A stretch of DNA of 64,000 bases. Origin: Sulfurimonas lithotrophica. Lineage in GTDB: Bacteria; Campylobacterota; Campylobacteria; Campylobacterales; Sulfurimonadaceae. A program made the translations under genes and the position numbers. The stretch covers positions 2,232,001 through 2,296,000 of the forward strand of contig NZ_CP043617.1 in the NCBI RefSeq assembly GCF_009258225.1. The letters run 5' to 3'. This document shows positions 34,845 through 44,534 of this stretch, piece by piece (position 1 is the first letter of the stretch; each line of letters opens with the position of its first letter). A model generated the notes under the pieces. That model did no database searches, was not told the origin of the DNA, and was given only the letters and a program-made list of their open reading frames with translations.

Positions 34845-35981
34845 TTATCTTTTGATAAGTTCTAAAAAACTTGAAAATATATATCTGCTCTCTTTTGGTC
34901 CGGGTGAAGACTCAGGATGATGTTGCACGGAAAAGATAGGGCTGTCGTTATACTTAAGTCCCTCAATCGTATTATCAAAAAGATTAGAGTGCGTAACTTC
35001 TGCAATCTCCACTATATTATCAGGAACATTATAGTTGTGATTTTGTGCAGTTATTTCTACTAAACCTGTTTTTTCATTTTTTACGGGATGATTTCCACCG
35101 TGATGACCGAATTTCAATTTATACGTATCATAGCCGTGTGAAATCGATAAAAGTTGATGCCCTAAACAAATTCCAAACATCGGAACTTTTGCGGCAATTA
35201 ATTTTTTAATCTGCTCCTGTTCATATTTGAGTACAAGAGGATCACCGGGACCGTTTGATAAAAACACACCGTCTATCTCTTTGTTATTGTATTTTTCAAT
35301 CAAATCTTCAGCATCAAAATTATTTGGAACTACTTCAACTTCTATACCTGCACTTACAATCTCATTTAATATGTTTTGCTTAACACCAAAATCAATAGCT
35401 ACAATTTTAGCTTGTGCTTTTGGAGCTTGATCATATTCAAACTTAGTTTTTGAATATGTAGATTGGGTATGTTTATATGCTTTTTTTGTACTAACTTGTT
35501 CTATATAGTTTACATCTTCGATGCGAGGAGAACTCTCAAGAACTTTTTTAAGTTCATCTCTATCACTAATCTCTGTTGATGCTACCATCATCATAGCACC
35601 TTCGGCTCTTAACATTTTAGTTAAGTATCTGGTATCGATATCGCAGATTCCCATAACATTGTATTTTTTTAAAAAATCATCAAGTGCACCTTCTGAACGA
35701 AAGTTAGAATGACGTTTTTGAAACTTGCGAACAATCATACCTTTTGCATGGGCAGAAGAGCTTTCCATATCTTGGCTGTTTACACCTACATTTCCAATCT
35801 CGGGCATAGTAAATGTTACAAATTGACCAGCATAAGACGGATCGCTCATAATCTCCTGATACCCTGTAAGTGACGTATTAAATACAATCTCACCGACACT
35901 CGTCGTATCGGCTCCAAAACTATTTGCTTCTAAAAAAGTGCCATTTTCAAGATAAATATATACTTTTTTCATTTCAGCCAT
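34845..35981 (-). CDS. carA: Carbamoyl-phosphate synthase small subunit
   Basis: The 378-residue subunit hydrolyses glutamine and feeds ammonia to CarB for arginine and pyrimidine synthesis. The N-terminal domain begins YLENGTFLEANSFG and contains GEIVFNTSLTGYQEIMSDPS. The class I amidotransferase has the nucleophile in MFGICLGHQLLS and the His/Glu in VQHHPESSPGP. It overlaps the upstream DUF507 gene by one base (TAATG). carB is not adjacent. Confidence 0.97.
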   Translation of the reverse strand: MAEMKKVYIYLENGTFLEANSFGADTTSVGEIVFNTSLTGYQEIMSDPSYAGQFVTFTMPEIGNVGVNSQDMESSSAHAKGMIVRKFQKRHSNFRSEGALDDFLKKYNVMGICDIDTRYLTKMLRAEGAMMMVASTEISDRDELKKVLESSPRIEDVNYIEQVSTKKAYKHTQSTYSKTKFEYDQAPKAQAKIVAIDFGVKQNILNEIVSAGIEVEVVPNNFDAEDLIEKYNNKEIDGVFLSNGPGDPLVLKYEQEQIKKLIAAKVPMFGICLGHQLLSISHGYDTYKLKFGHHGGNHPVKNEKTGLVEITAQNHNYNVPDNIVEIAEVTHSNLFDNTIEGLKYNDSPIFSVQHHPESSPGPKESRYIFSSFLELIKR

Positions 35982-36532
35982 TACTGCATCCCTCTCTTAG
36001 TCATCTCTTCGCGGTAAATTTTTTCATAAAGAATTTCAAACTCGTCTGTACCAGGTATATAGTGTTTTTTGTATGAGCGTATCTTGTCCATTACGGCATC
36101 ATCTACTTCACTTGCATCTGCGATAAATGATGTGATTGAATTGTAGATAATATTTTTAATACGGTTTTCCGATACCTCAAAATGAATCAAGTCTTCTTCA
36201 TATAACTCATCTAAAATTTTGTGAGATATATCAGAATAACGCTCTTCATAATTTAAAATCACATCATATTCAGGTGCAAGCTTTTTCTTTATCATAAAAA
36301 AAAGTTGACGTTCATCCACAAGATTAAACTCAATCTCTTCTTCATTTTCTTCACAAATCTCACGCACTTTTTCATCAAGTGACATCTCTTTTTTTACACT
36401 TGATGTTAATATTTTTTCAGCCTCGGCACTTACGGCTTCAAGCCCTTTTGTCATGGTAACAACACCGCTTTTATTTAAATCAACCGCAATTTTCGAGCAT
36501 ATATGGGGGATAGTTTTTAGTGAAATCTTCAT
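35981..36532 (-). CDS. DUF507 family protein
   Basis: The 183-residue protein starts MKISLKTIPHICSKIAVDLN and is acidic and helical, with YEEDLIHFEVSENRIKNIIY in the middle. This matches DUF507, a family of unknown function that precedes carA in Campylobacterota. The frame could open at a TTG at 36547, but the ATG at 36532 has AGG 8 bases upstream and starts the conserved N-terminus. It is translationally coupled to carA. Confidence 0.85.
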   Translation of the reverse strand: MKISLKTIPHICSKIAVDLNKSGVVTMTKGLEAVSAEAEKILTSSVKKEMSLDEKVREICEENEEEIEFNLVDERQLFFMIKKKLAPEYDVILNYEERYSDISHKILDELYEEDLIHFEVSENRIKNIIYNSITSFIADASEVDDAVMDKIRSYKKHYIPGTDEFEILYEKIYREEMTKRGMQ

Positions 36533-36629
36533 GACTTTTAGCCTCAAAATAAATTAAATTCACGCATTTTACAATAAATTAGGTAAAAGTATGATTATAC
36601 CAACTTCAACTATGTCAGATTAATGTCTT

Positions 36630-37334
36630 TTATCTTTCTGACTTTAGATAATATCCTCTGTTAACAATATTTATTATGGAATTTGGAGGTAATTTTTTTC
36701 TGATACGTTTAATCAATCCTCTTAAGGCATCAAAAGTCAAGTCGTTATTCCCGTCATTTTCCCAAAAAAACTCCATTATCTCTTGTGAACTAAATACGCG
36801 TTCCTTTTCCGAACATAAAAATTCCATAAGTAAAGTTTCATTTTTTGTTAGAGTTATAGCGTTTGAATCATATATTAATATCTTTTTTGTTTTCTCCCAG
36901 ATATAATCTTCAGGTAAATAAAAATAATTATTTGTTTGGTGTTTTTTTTCTAACTCACATATTATCTTATGAAGTACTTCGGCAAGTTTTATTTTTTCAA
37001 TGGGTTTATGTATATACTCTAAAGGACAAAGCTCGACTGCTTCAAATAAAATTTTTTCATCTAAAAATGATATTAAAAGTATTATTTTAATGTTAATATC
37101 CTGTTGACGCACTTTAGATGCTATTTCGAATCCGTTAAAGTGTGAAATATTATCGTCTAAAATGATAATATCAACTTTTTTATTTTTATAAAATTCAAGT
37201 GCTTCCCTTCCATCATCGGTTATATAAACTTTTTCAAACTTTTCTTCTAAGTATTCTTTGCAAATATTGCTTGTACATTTATTTTCTTGTGCATACAAAA
37301 CAGTATATTTACTCGTATCAAACTTCATATTCAT
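36630..37334 (-). CDS. OmpR-type response regulator with atypical receiver
   Basis: The 234-residue protein has a receiver domain (1-125) with D60 as the likely phosphorylation site (DIIILDD) and K105 in HKPIE. The N-terminal acidic pair is not intact: the sequence is VLYAQENK, leaving one Glu. The C-terminal winged helix includes LTKNETLLMEFLCSEKERVF and GLIKRIRKKLP, ending with VNRGYYL, as in OmpR/PhoB regulators. It lies 6 bases downstream of a GGDEF gene in the same operon; no histidine kinase is adjacent. Confidence 0.87.
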   Translation of the reverse strand: MNMKFDTSKYTVLYAQENKCTSNICKEYLEEKFEKVYITDDGREALEFYKNKKVDIIILDDNISHFNGFEIASKVRQQDINIKIILLISFLDEKILFEAVELCPLEYIHKPIEKIKLAEVLHKIICELEKKHQTNNYFYLPEDYIWEKTKKILIYDSNAITLTKNETLLMEFLCSEKERVFSSQEIMEFFWENDGNNDLTFDALRGLIKRIRKKLPPNSIINIVNRGYYLKSER

Positions 37335-37340
37335 ATTAAA

Positions 37341-38432
37341 TTAATATATCTCCCCTATTTCTTTTTGATAAGCAATGCGATCTCTACCGTCATTCTTTGC
37401 TTTATATAAAGCTTTATCGGCTTTGGTAAAAAGCAGTTCTGCCGTATCATCATTAGCTGCCAAGGCTATTCCTATACTTATAGTTATATTTTTAACTTTA
37501 TTAAAATTATGATTTTTAACAGCTTCATGTATTTTTTTTGCAACACTGATGCTACTTTGAAAATTTGCATTTTGCAAAAGAACCACAAACTCTTCCCCTC
37601 CCCATCTTGCAAATGTATCACCTTGTCTTATATATTTTTTTGTAACCTCAACCAATTCTTTTAAAACACTGTCACCTACATTATGACCGAATGAATCGTT
37701 TATTTTTTTAAAGTTGTCTATATCATATATTAAAAGTGCTAGCTTTTTATCATCAGTTCTTCTGTTTTTTGCCAAATGATATTTTAGTGTCTCATCAAAC
37801 TTATAACGATTTGATATACCGGTTAAACTATCGGTATTTACCAACATTTCAAGTTCTTTATTGAGTTTAATTATTTCTTCTTTATCTTTTTTCTTAGATA
37901 TATCTTTAACAGATGCTATAAAGTACTCTCTGTCCTTGTAAATAATATAGTTTGCTATTACCTCAACATTAATAAAGTCGTTATCTTTGTTTATATACTT
38001 TGTTTTAAATTTAATATGACCTTTATCTTTTAAATCATGTATATTTAAATTTAAAAAATCTTTAATATCATAAGCAAAATTTTCTTCTTTATTTTTATTC
38101 AGCCGATAAAAACCCCCATTTTTATTTAATAAAAAAATAGCTTCGTAAGATTTATCAAGCGAATACTCAAGTAAAAGCTTGTATTCCAAATGTTCATAAT
38201 AAATTTTTGAAAATATATATCCAAATATTATACATATTCCTAAGACCAGTGTTCTGGCATATGCTTCAGGAGTCGGTACGTTAAAGATTAAAAAATCTAA
38301 AAAAGAGCCCAATCCCACGTAAAAAAAGTGCATATCAATATGTGCGTTTAATACCCCCAGTAAAACACCTGTTAAAAAAAATAGAAGAAAAATTTTATTA
38401 AAAATATATTTCTTTTCAAATTGTAAACTCAT
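37341..38432 (-). CDS. Membrane PAS-GGDEF diguanylate cyclase
   Basis: The 363-residue protein has two or three N-terminal membrane helices (from about 12 to 80), a PAS domain around 92-185 (SYEAIFLLNKNGGFYRL to FIASVKDISKKKDKEE), and a GGDEF domain. GGEEF is at 278-282 with an RQGD I-site 5 residues earlier, so an active, product-inhibited cyclase is expected. It is co-transcribed with the downstream OmpR-type regulator. Confidence 0.9.
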   Translation of the reverse strand: MSLQFEKKYIFNKIFLLFFLTGVLLGVLNAHIDMHFFYVGLGSFLDFLIFNVPTPEAYARTLVLGICIIFGYIFSKIYYEHLEYKLLLEYSLDKSYEAIFLLNKNGGFYRLNKNKEENFAYDIKDFLNLNIHDLKDKGHIKFKTKYINKDNDFINVEVIANYIIYKDREYFIASVKDISKKKDKEEIIKLNKELEMLVNTDSLTGISNRYKFDETLKYHLAKNRRTDDKKLALLIYDIDNFKKINDSFGHNVGDSVLKELVEVTKKYIRQGDTFARWGGEEFVVLLQNANFQSSISVAKKIHEAVKNHNFNKVKNITISIGIALAANDDTAELLFTKADKALYKAKNDGRDRIAYQKEIGEIY

Positions 38433-38576
38433 AATTCAACTTTAAAAATAATATATATTTCATTATAGCCCCATCAACATAAATAAATCTGTTATTTATA
38501 GTTCATAATATGTTTTATTATATGTTATTATATCTTTTAGGTGTGTCAGGGATGTGTCAAAACTGCTAAATATGTT

Positions 38577-39086
38577 TTACTTTGCGAGAAGAAGGGTTAA
38601 TTCACTACCTTTTTTAGCATCCATCTTTGTCAGAATTTTGCCAACCGTTTTAGGCTTCAAAGATGACAGAATTTTCGCGGCATCGTTAGCATCCATATCG
38701 GAGAGTATTTTTGCAGCGGCGGCAGCTTTCATTTTTGCAAAAGTTTGGGCTACTTTATCCATTTTGATTTTTTTCAGCTCTGCCAGTACTGCTTTGTTTT
38801 CCTCAAGCATAGCTTTTATATTTGCCTCTTTAGCAGCTATTTCAGCTCTTTTGTTTTCTACTACCTCAGCCTCATAATCAACTTTTTTTTGTTTATCTTT
38901 TAGTAAATCTTCGGTAGCATTTTTAAGTGCTTCCAAAGCTTGTTTTTGTTCATCTATTCTTTCTAACTCTATTAAGAGTTCACTTTTTCTGGCTTTAAAA
39001 ATTTCACTACATTCAAATAATCTTTCACTTGTTTCGATTGAAAAAAGATGAGTAGATATAAATAAAAAAATTATTAGTAATCTCAT
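38577..39086 (-). CDS. MotE-like flagellar protein (MgtE N-domain-like)
   Basis: The 169-residue protein has a signal peptide or anchor (MRLLIIFLFISTHLFS), a long coiled coil (about 35-110), and a C-terminal MgtE-N-like domain with AAAKILSDMDANDAAKILSSL. Proteins of this type, MotE, are periplasmic chaperones for the MotB/stator motor in Campylobacterota. The frame could begin at 39119, but 39086 starts the signal peptide and has GGAG 8 bases upstream. It follows a FliJ-like gene by 13 bases. Confidence 0.82.
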   Translation of the reverse strand: MRLLIIFLFISTHLFSIETSERLFECSEIFKARKSELLIELERIDEQKQALEALKNATEDLLKDKQKKVDYEAEVVENKRAEIAAKEANIKAMLEENKAVLAELKKIKMDKVAQTFAKMKAAAAAKILSDMDANDAAKILSSLKPKTVGKILTKMDAKKGSELTLLLAK

Positions 39087-39099
39087 AGTAAAATCTCCG

Positions 39100-39519
39100 C
39101 TATTTGTAGTCTTTACCAAAAGTCATTAAAGCAATCTCGTCTAAATCTTTTGTCTCTTTTACTTTTAATTCTTTTTGGTATTTTTTTATCTCTTGGACTT
39201 CCAAGTATTTAAACTTTTCAAACTCTATCATATCTTTTTTGAATTGTAGCTTTGCAGCTTCAAGCTGCTTGTTGGCATAACTTACCCAACTTTTATTATG
39301 TTCTATCAAATCTCTTTGGGAAGAGAGTAAACTTCTTGAGGCTAAAAGATTGTTGATATTTCCCGAAGTCGGTTGGGAAATATCGTCTAAAGAGTTATAT
39401 GAACTCTCTAATGCTTTTTTGGCATTGTTTAAGTCTGCATTTTTTTGCTGAACTTGTCGCTCGCTTTTATCCATTGTGCTTTTTTTTAGTTTTACAAGTG
39501 GAGAGTAGCGAGTCTTCAT
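39100..39519 (-). CDS. fliJ: FliJ-like flagellar export chaperone
   Basis: The 139-residue protein is almost all heptad coiled coil, starting MKTRYSPLVKLKKSTMDKSE, the usual FliJ opening (a short basic N-terminus then 'PL..L'). FliJ links the export ATPase FliI to the gate and carries chaperones. It lies between purA and the MotE-like gene with gaps of 15 and 13 bases. Assignment is by length, coiled-coil nature and neighbour. Confidence 0.78.
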   Translation of the reverse strand: MKTRYSPLVKLKKSTMDKSERQVQQKNADLNNAKKALESSYNSLDDISQPTSGNINNLLASRSLLSSQRDLIEHNKSWVSYANKQLEAAKLQFKKDMIEFEKFKYLEVQEIKKYQKELKVKETKDLDEIALMTFGKDYK

Positions 39520-39534
39520 CTCAATATAGTCCTT

Positions 39535-40791
39535 TTATAGGATTATTGTATCATCTCTTTCAGGCGATGTAGAAATTATACCAACTTTTGTTTTACTTAT
39601 TTCTTCAATAGTTTTTACAAAGTCCTGTGCATCTTTTGGAAGTTTATCAAATTCTCTTACACCTGCAGAATTTGTCCAACCTTTAAAAGTTTTATAAATT
39701 GGTTTTACCGCATCTAAATCAGCAGGCATATAATCTATCTCTTCACCGTTGTATTCATAAGCTACACATAGTTTTACTTCATCAAAACCGTCTAACACGT
39801 CAAGTTTCATAAGTGAAAGTTCATCTACACCGTTAAGACGACATGCGTGACGAGTTGCAACCGCATCAAACCAACCACAACGTCTAGCACGACCGGTTGT
39901 AGTTCCAAACTCATGACCCTGCTCACCTAGACGTTTACCATCTTCACCAAAATCCTCAGAAGGGAACGGTCCGTTTCCAACACGTGTACAATAGGCTTTT
40001 ACAATACCGATAACTTTACCTATATCTTTAGGATTTATTCCAAGACCGGTACATGCACCTGCAGATACAGTCGAGCTTGAAGTTACATACGGATATGTAC
40101 CGTGGTCGATATCAAGTAGTGTACCCTGAGCACCTTCAAGAAGAACTTTTTTATTCTCCTCATCTAAAGCTTTCCATACCATCTGTGTAGTATCAGTAAT
40201 AAAAGGAGCAAGCTTTGATTTAAAACCTTCTAACTCTGCTAAAAGTTCAGCTTTGTTTGGTGTTGCAATCTCAAAAACGTCAAATATAGCACGATTTTGT
40301 TCAAAATATTCAATAATCGAGTTAGTTAATCTCTCAGGGTCTAAAAGTTCGCCAACACGAACACCGCCACGGTTAATTTTGTCGGCATATGATGGTCCGA
40401 TACCTTTTCCCGTAGTACCGATAGCTTTATCACCTTTTAGTCTCTCACGAGCTTGATCTATCAAAGAGTGGTATGAAAGATTTAAGTGAGCTTTATCCGA
40501 TATAAATAAACGACCTTCTAAATTATCAAATTGCTCCATCTCTTTTATGATAGACTCAGGAGATAAAACAACACCGTTTCCTACTACGTTTATAGCTTTA
40601 GGATTAAGTACACCGGACGGTATTAAGTGAAGTGCGTATTTAACACCCTCAACCCAAATAGTGTGACCTGCATTATGTCCACCTTGACTTCTACAAACCA
40701 TATCGTATTTAGATGCCAATGCATCTACTATTTTACCTTTACCTTCGTCTCCCCATTGGATACCGACTATTAAATCTGCTTTTGTTGCCAT
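39535..40791 (-). CDS. purA: Adenylosuccinate synthase
   Basis: The 418-residue enzyme makes adenylosuccinate from IMP, aspartate and GTP. It begins with [15 protein letters not shown], the GTP/IMP loop, and has [45 protein letters not shown] and [14 protein letters not shown]. Length is normal. Its ATG overlaps the hisZ stop by one base. Confidence 0.98.
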   Translation of the reverse strand: MATKADLIVGIQWGDEGKGKIVDALASKYDMVCRSQGGHNAGHTIWVEGVKYALHLIPSGVLNPKAINVVGNGVVLSPESIIKEMEQFDNLEGRLFISDKAHLNLSYHSLIDQARERLKGDKAIGTTGKGIGPSYADKINRGGVRVGELLDPERLTNSIIEYFEQNRAIFDVFEIATPNKAELLAELEGFKSKLAPFITDTTQMVWKALDEENKKVLLEGAQGTLLDIDHGTYPYVTSSSTVSAGACTGLGINPKDIGKVIGIVKAYCTRVGNGPFPSEDFGEDGKRLGEQGHEFGTTTGRARRCGWFDAVATRHACRLNGVDELSLMKLDVLDGFDEVKLCVAYEYNGEEIDYMPADLDAVKPIYKTFKGWTNSAGVREFDKLPKDAQDFVKTIEEISKTKVGIISTSPERDDTIIL

Positions 40792-41639
40792 TAATTCACT
40801 TTCTCTTCTATTATAGTATCTGTATATATTGCAAAACCAACCGAAGTTGTATCTTCATTTTTATATCTGCCACCACGTGCATATACCTCATTACCTTTTA
40901 TAACTCTAAAAAACAACTCATCATAGTAAAGCATCTTAGCGTAATACATAGGAGCTAAAACTCCGTTATTACATGCTGAATCACTACATAGTTCTTTCAT
41001 TTTTACAAGTTCTGCTTTTAAAATATCCGGAACGATATCTAAAAGTTCATCTACTTGTTCTACATGTTGAAGATAAACAAGTTTAGTTAGCCAATCTACT
41101 TTAAGATTTAAAAACTTTTCTATATTTAGATGTCTAAAATCTTCAAGAGTTAATTCATCAAACATATTAACCAAAATATGAGGTATTTTCATATTACTTA
41201 TTTGCACAAGTGCCGATACTTCTAACTTTTTAAATATATCGTTTGCAATATTTAAAACATAAGATAAGTTTGTCTCACCCATATATTCAACACCGATTTG
41301 ATATTGCTCAGTCGTCGGGTATTTATAAACAGGTTGTATATAGAACCATTTTCTCTCATCAGTATTTCGACCAAGACGTTTTTCGATTATACGAACAACA
41401 TCTATTGTAGAGTCTGCTCTTAGCGATACAGAATTATTTTTCTCATCGTTTGCACGGATAAGTTCTCTCTCGTTTGCAATACTCAGGTGCTGATGATATG
41501 AAAAAACAGGAGTTAAAATCTCTTCAAAGCCTTCAGCAACCAATACTTCGCTCGCTTTGTACTCTATCTCTCTTTTAACTTTTGCACTTTTTCCAAAATA
41601 AAGTTTTGAGCCGTTTGGTATCTCATGCTCTAAAATCAT
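40791..41639 (-). CDS. hisZ: HisZ-like ATP phosphoribosyltransferase regulatory subunit
   Basis: The 282-residue protein looks like a class II aminoacyl-tRNA synthetase core without anticodon-binding domain: [32 protein letters not shown] and [12 protein letters not shown]. This is the form of HisZ, which activates short HisG in histidine synthesis. hisG is not in the window. A HisRS-like paralogue is the alternative. The gene is coupled to purA. Confidence 0.82.
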   Translation of the reverse strand: MILEHEIPNGSKLYFGKSAKVKREIEYKASEVLVAEGFEEILTPVFSYHQHLSIANERELIRANDEKNNSVSLRADSTIDVVRIIEKRLGRNTDERKWFYIQPVYKYPTTEQYQIGVEYMGETNLSYVLNIANDIFKKLEVSALVQISNMKIPHILVNMFDELTLEDFRHLNIEKFLNLKVDWLTKLVYLQHVEQVDELLDIVPDILKAELVKMKELCSDSACNNGVLAPMYYAKMLYYDELFFRVIKGNEVYARGGRYKNEDTTSVGFAIYTDTIIEEKVN

Positions 41640-41642
41640 CTC

Positions 41643-42752
41643 TTAATCCACTCCAAGAAAACAGCCGTTAAACACTCTGTTTGCTGTTCCGTCATATTTT
41701 CTTTTTCCAATTTTATCAAGTGCCAATTCAATTGCATTTACAACCCATGCCATCTCATAAGGTTGAATTAAACCCATCTGATTTACTCTAAATATCTTAC
41801 CTTTTAAATGGTCTTGCCCGCCTGCTACGTTTACTTGGTAGTCTTCTTTTAAAACTTTTCTAATCTCGTTTGCACTCTCATCATCTATAGTTATCATAGA
41901 TTTAGCAGGTACTTTTGGATAAACATGAAGTCCTATAGCCTCTAATGCACGTCTTACTGATTTAGCTCGACAAGCCGTGTCTGCATAAAGTTTTGCTAAC
42001 CCACCGTCTTTTTCTATAGTCTCTAGTACTTCTAAAAGTCCGATTATTAAGGTAGTAGCAGCCGTATAAGCCGTAGTGTTTTGACGCTGCTTTTTAATCT
42101 CGCTTGCTAAGTTAAGATAATATCCTTTACCCCCGCCTATTTTTTCTATAGCTGCATTTGAGAGACCGATTATAGATAAACCCGGAGGAAGCATTAAAGC
42201 TTTTTGGCTACCTGCTATAAGTGCGTCTATATTTGTAACATCTATCTTCTCGACACCTACTGCCGTAATACCGTCTGCTATTATCATAATACTTGGATTA
42301 ACTTCTTTAATCGCTGCTGCTATTTCCTCTACAGGATGGCGAAGTCCACCTGCAGATTCACTAATTTGCACAGCTATTGCATCTATATCAGAATTATTTT
42401 TAACAGCTTCTACAATTTCTTCAATACTGACAGGTGTATCCCACTCATTTTTAACCTCAACAGAGCCTAAGCCGTTAGCTTTGGCAATCTTTCCAAAACG
42501 CTCACCGAATTTTCCGCTGTTTACGTTTAAAAGTGTATTATGGCAAAGGTTTATAACTGCTGCTTCCATTGCACCTGTTCCGCTAGATGCAATCATAACT
42601 ACTTCATCAGTATTAAATAGTTTAAAAAGATGCTTGCGAGTTTTTTCAAAAATCGCTTCAAATTCCGGTGTACGGTGATGCATAGTCTCATCGGCCATAG
42701 CATTACGAACATTTTGAGGTACCGGAGTCGGTCCAGGTGTAAAAAGTAACAT
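41643..42752 (-). CDS. Class V PLP-dependent aminotransferase
   Basis: The 369-residue enzyme starts MLLFTPGPTPVPQNVRNAMA and has HHRTPEFEAIF, SSGTGAMEAAVIN and the PLP lysine in IAGSQKALMLPPGLS. These fit the alanine-glyoxylate / serine-pyruvate aminotransferase group. The true substrate is not decided by sequence. It heads a five-gene operon with hisZ, purA, fliJ and motE. Confidence 0.88.
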   Translation of the reverse strand: MLLFTPGPTPVPQNVRNAMADETMHHRTPEFEAIFEKTRKHLFKLFNTDEVVMIASSGTGAMEAAVINLCHNTLLNVNSGKFGERFGKIAKANGLGSVEVKNEWDTPVSIEEIVEAVKNNSDIDAIAVQISESAGGLRHPVEEIAAAIKEVNPSIMIIADGITAVGVEKIDVTNIDALIAGSQKALMLPPGLSIIGLSNAAIEKIGGGKGYYLNLASEIKKQRQNTTAYTAATTLIIGLLEVLETIEKDGGLAKLYADTACRAKSVRRALEAIGLHVYPKVPAKSMITIDDESANEIRKVLKEDYQVNVAGGQDHLKGKIFRVNQMGLIQPYEMAWVVNAIELALDKIGKRKYDGTANRVFNGCFLGVD

Positions 42753-42868
42753 GTATTTTTCCTACAAAGTTTAATATAATAAAAAAACCTCGTATTATAT
42801 CAAAATATGTTTAAGCGACGATTATTGTGTTAAAATAGCAAAAAAATTAAGTGGTGTAAGAGTAGTTA

Positions 42869-43639
42869 ATGACAATAATAGATTCTATAATTTTAGGAAT
42901 AATTGAGGGTTTTACCGAATTTCTTCCAATCTCATCAACAGGACATTTAATAGTAGCAAGTAAATTTTTAGGGCTTGAGCAAACAAATATTACAAAAGCA
43001 TATGAAGTTATTATTCAATTTGCAGCAATTCTTGCAGTATTTTTCAACTATCGCGATAAATTTCACATTAGCAAAATTCCACTTTGGACAAAAGTTTTTA
43101 TAGCTTTTTTACCGATTGGTTCTGTAGGATATATATTCTCAGACCAAATAAAAGAACTTTTTAGCCTTGAAGTTGTAGCTATTATGTTTATAGTAGGCGG
43201 TGTTATATTTTTACTGGTTGAAAAGTTTTTTATACCACATGAGACAACTATGCTTGATGATATTGAAAAAATAAGTATGAAACAGACTCTGTGGATTGGT
43301 TTTGCACAGGTTTTTGCACTTATTCCCGGAACCAGCCGTGCAGGTTCTACAATTATAGGCGCACTGCTGACAGGCTTAAGTCGCCGTGCAAGTGCAGAAT
43401 TTAGTTTTTTACTTGCATTTCCCGTAATGTGTGCCGTAACAGGCTATGATTTACTAAAGCACTATGAAGATTTTACAGAAGAATCTGTTATAGCTTTGGG
43501 TGTTGGATTTGTAGTTTCGTTTATAGTAGCGTACTTGACTATAAAACTATTTTTAGTTTTTTTGGAAAAATTTACCTTCGTAGCTTTTGGTATTTATAGA
43601 ATTATTTTTGGAATATCACTTTTAATATTTTTTAACTAA
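42869..43639 (+). CDS. uppP: Undecaprenyl-diphosphatase
   Basis: UppP (BacA) recycles the lipid carrier for peptidoglycan and other surface polymers by removing one phosphate. The 256-residue protein has about eight membrane segments and both signature stretches: [17 protein letters not shown] near the N-terminus and [20 protein letters not shown] in the middle. The gene stands alone on the plus strand. Confidence 0.96.
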   Translation: MTIIDSIILGIIEGFTEFLPISSTGHLIVASKFLGLEQTNITKAYEVIIQFAAILAVFFNYRDKFHISKIPLWTKVFIAFLPIGSVGYIFSDQIKELFSLEVVAIMFIVGGVIFLLVEKFFIPHETTMLDDIEKISMKQTLWIGFAQVFALIPGTSRAGSTIIGALLTGLSRRASAEFSFLLAFPVMCAVTGYDLLKHYEDFTEESVIALGVGFVVSFIVAYLTIKLFLVFLEKFTFVAFGIYRIIFGISLLIFFN

Positions 43640-43676
43640 AATAGAATCTGTGGAATATAACTTGCTTTAAATCCTC

Positions 43677-43715
43677 TGACAATTGTCAAATAGTGAGCTC
43701 TTTACGGGCTTTCAC
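43677..43715 (+). promoter_or_regulatory. Palindrome and hairpin in the leader of the 30-codon ORF
   Basis: A perfect 12-bp palindrome TGACAATTGTCA (43677-43688) is followed by a hairpin GTGAGCTC-TTTAC-GGGC-TT-TCAC (43693-43715). Both lie between a TATAAC-like -10 (43656-43661) and the ribosome site of the ORF at 43732. The palindrome could be an operator. The hairpin could act in the RNA. No known riboswitch is matched. Confidence 0.4.
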
Positions 43716-43731
43716 AACAAAGGGGGATATC

Positions 43732-43824
43732 ATGCAAACACTTAGCAGATATAACAACCGGTTGCAAATTTTTATGGAAAGATTGGAAAATTCTTTCTAT
43801 AATCTAAGTCGCAAATTCTTGTAA
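43732..43824 (+). CDS. 30-residue amphipathic peptide
   Basis: The frame reads MQTLSRYNNRLQIFMERLEN and ten more residues ending SRKFL. It is basic and could form an amphipathic helix, with no true membrane span. AGGGGGA is 5 bases before the ATG, the strongest ribosome site in the area. It has its own structured leader and a downstream hairpin, so it looks like a complete small transcription unit. I do not recognise it. It could be a leader peptide, small regulator or toxin-like peptide. Confidence 0.5.
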   Translation: MQTLSRYNNRLQIFMERLENSFYNLSRKFL

Positions 43825-43859
43825 TAAAAGCCTCATTTAAAAGGACTTATGACGGCTAT

Positions 43860-43879
43860 AACTCCAGGGACGGAGTTTT
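43860..43879 (+). terminator. Possible terminator after the 30-codon ORF
   Basis: AACTCC-AGGGAC-GGAGTT forms a 6-bp stem at 43860-43877 and is followed by TT, giving a four-T run (43876-43879). It lies 35 bases past the small ORF stop and just before the convergent rdgB stop. The T-run is short. Confidence 0.4.
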
Positions 43880-43880
43880 A

Positions 43881-44486
43881 TTACAAAGTATTTATAATTT
43901 TTTTTGCCAGTGTTAACGCTTTTGAGCGGTGTGATAATTTTTTCTTTATCTCATCATCTAATTCACCTAAGGTCTTATCAAATCCAAGCGGAATAAACAT
44001 CGGATCATATCCAAAACCACCATCGCCTATTGCTTTTGTTAAAGCTGTACCGTACATCCAACCGTGTACCGTATATTCTGCATTTTTAGTTACTACTGCA
44101 ATTGCCGCCGTATAATAAGCGGGACTTGATTCAACTCCCTTAGCCTTTATATCATCTATCAGTTTATATAGGTTGTCTTTATCACTTGCATCAGCACCTG
44201 CATATCTGGCACTGTAGATGCCGGGAGCTCCATCAAGTGCATCTACGCTTATTCCGCTATCATCCGCAAGTACTATAACATCTTCATTATCTAAAGCCTT
44301 AAAAACTGCTCTGGCTTTTATAAGTGCATTTTCTTTGAAAGTATCCCCGTCTTCCACTATTTCAAATTCATCTATCAAATCACTGTACGGAACTACTTCA
44401 TAATCTTTACAAAGAGCTTTTATCTCTCTAACTTTACCTTTATTCCCTGTTGCTAAAACTAATTTCAAATTAAAGCCTTTATTCAA
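43881..44486 (-). CDS. rdgB: dITP/XTP pyrophosphatase (RdgB/HAM1 family)
   Basis: The 201-residue enzyme removes non-canonical purine triphosphates. It has LKLVLATGNKGKVREIKAL, DTFKENALIKARA, VLADDSGISVDALDGAPGIY and GDGGFGYDPMFIP, all family signatures. The first four or so residues before the conserved strand are uncertain. It converges on the small ORF unit. Confidence 0.95.
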   Translation of the reverse strand: MNKGFNLKLVLATGNKGKVREIKALCKDYEVVPYSDLIDEFEIVEDGDTFKENALIKARAVFKALDNEDVIVLADDSGISVDALDGAPGIYSARYAGADASDKDNLYKLIDDIKAKGVESSPAYYTAAIAVVTKNAEYTVHGWMYGTALTKAIGDGGFGYDPMFIPLGFDKTLGELDDEIKKKLSHRSKALTLAKKIINTL

Positions 44487-44534
44487 ATCTTTTTATTATA
44501 ATTTTGAAATTATACACAAATATAGGGATCCTTA

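Noticed and set aside
38541-38561. Short direct repeat TGTGTCA-N4-TGTGTCA after motE
   Set aside because: Too short and isolated to assign a function.
43849-44115. 88-codon frame on the plus strand with AAGGA before its ATG
   Set aside because: It is antisense to the well-supported rdgB gene and its composition follows that gene's reverse strand.
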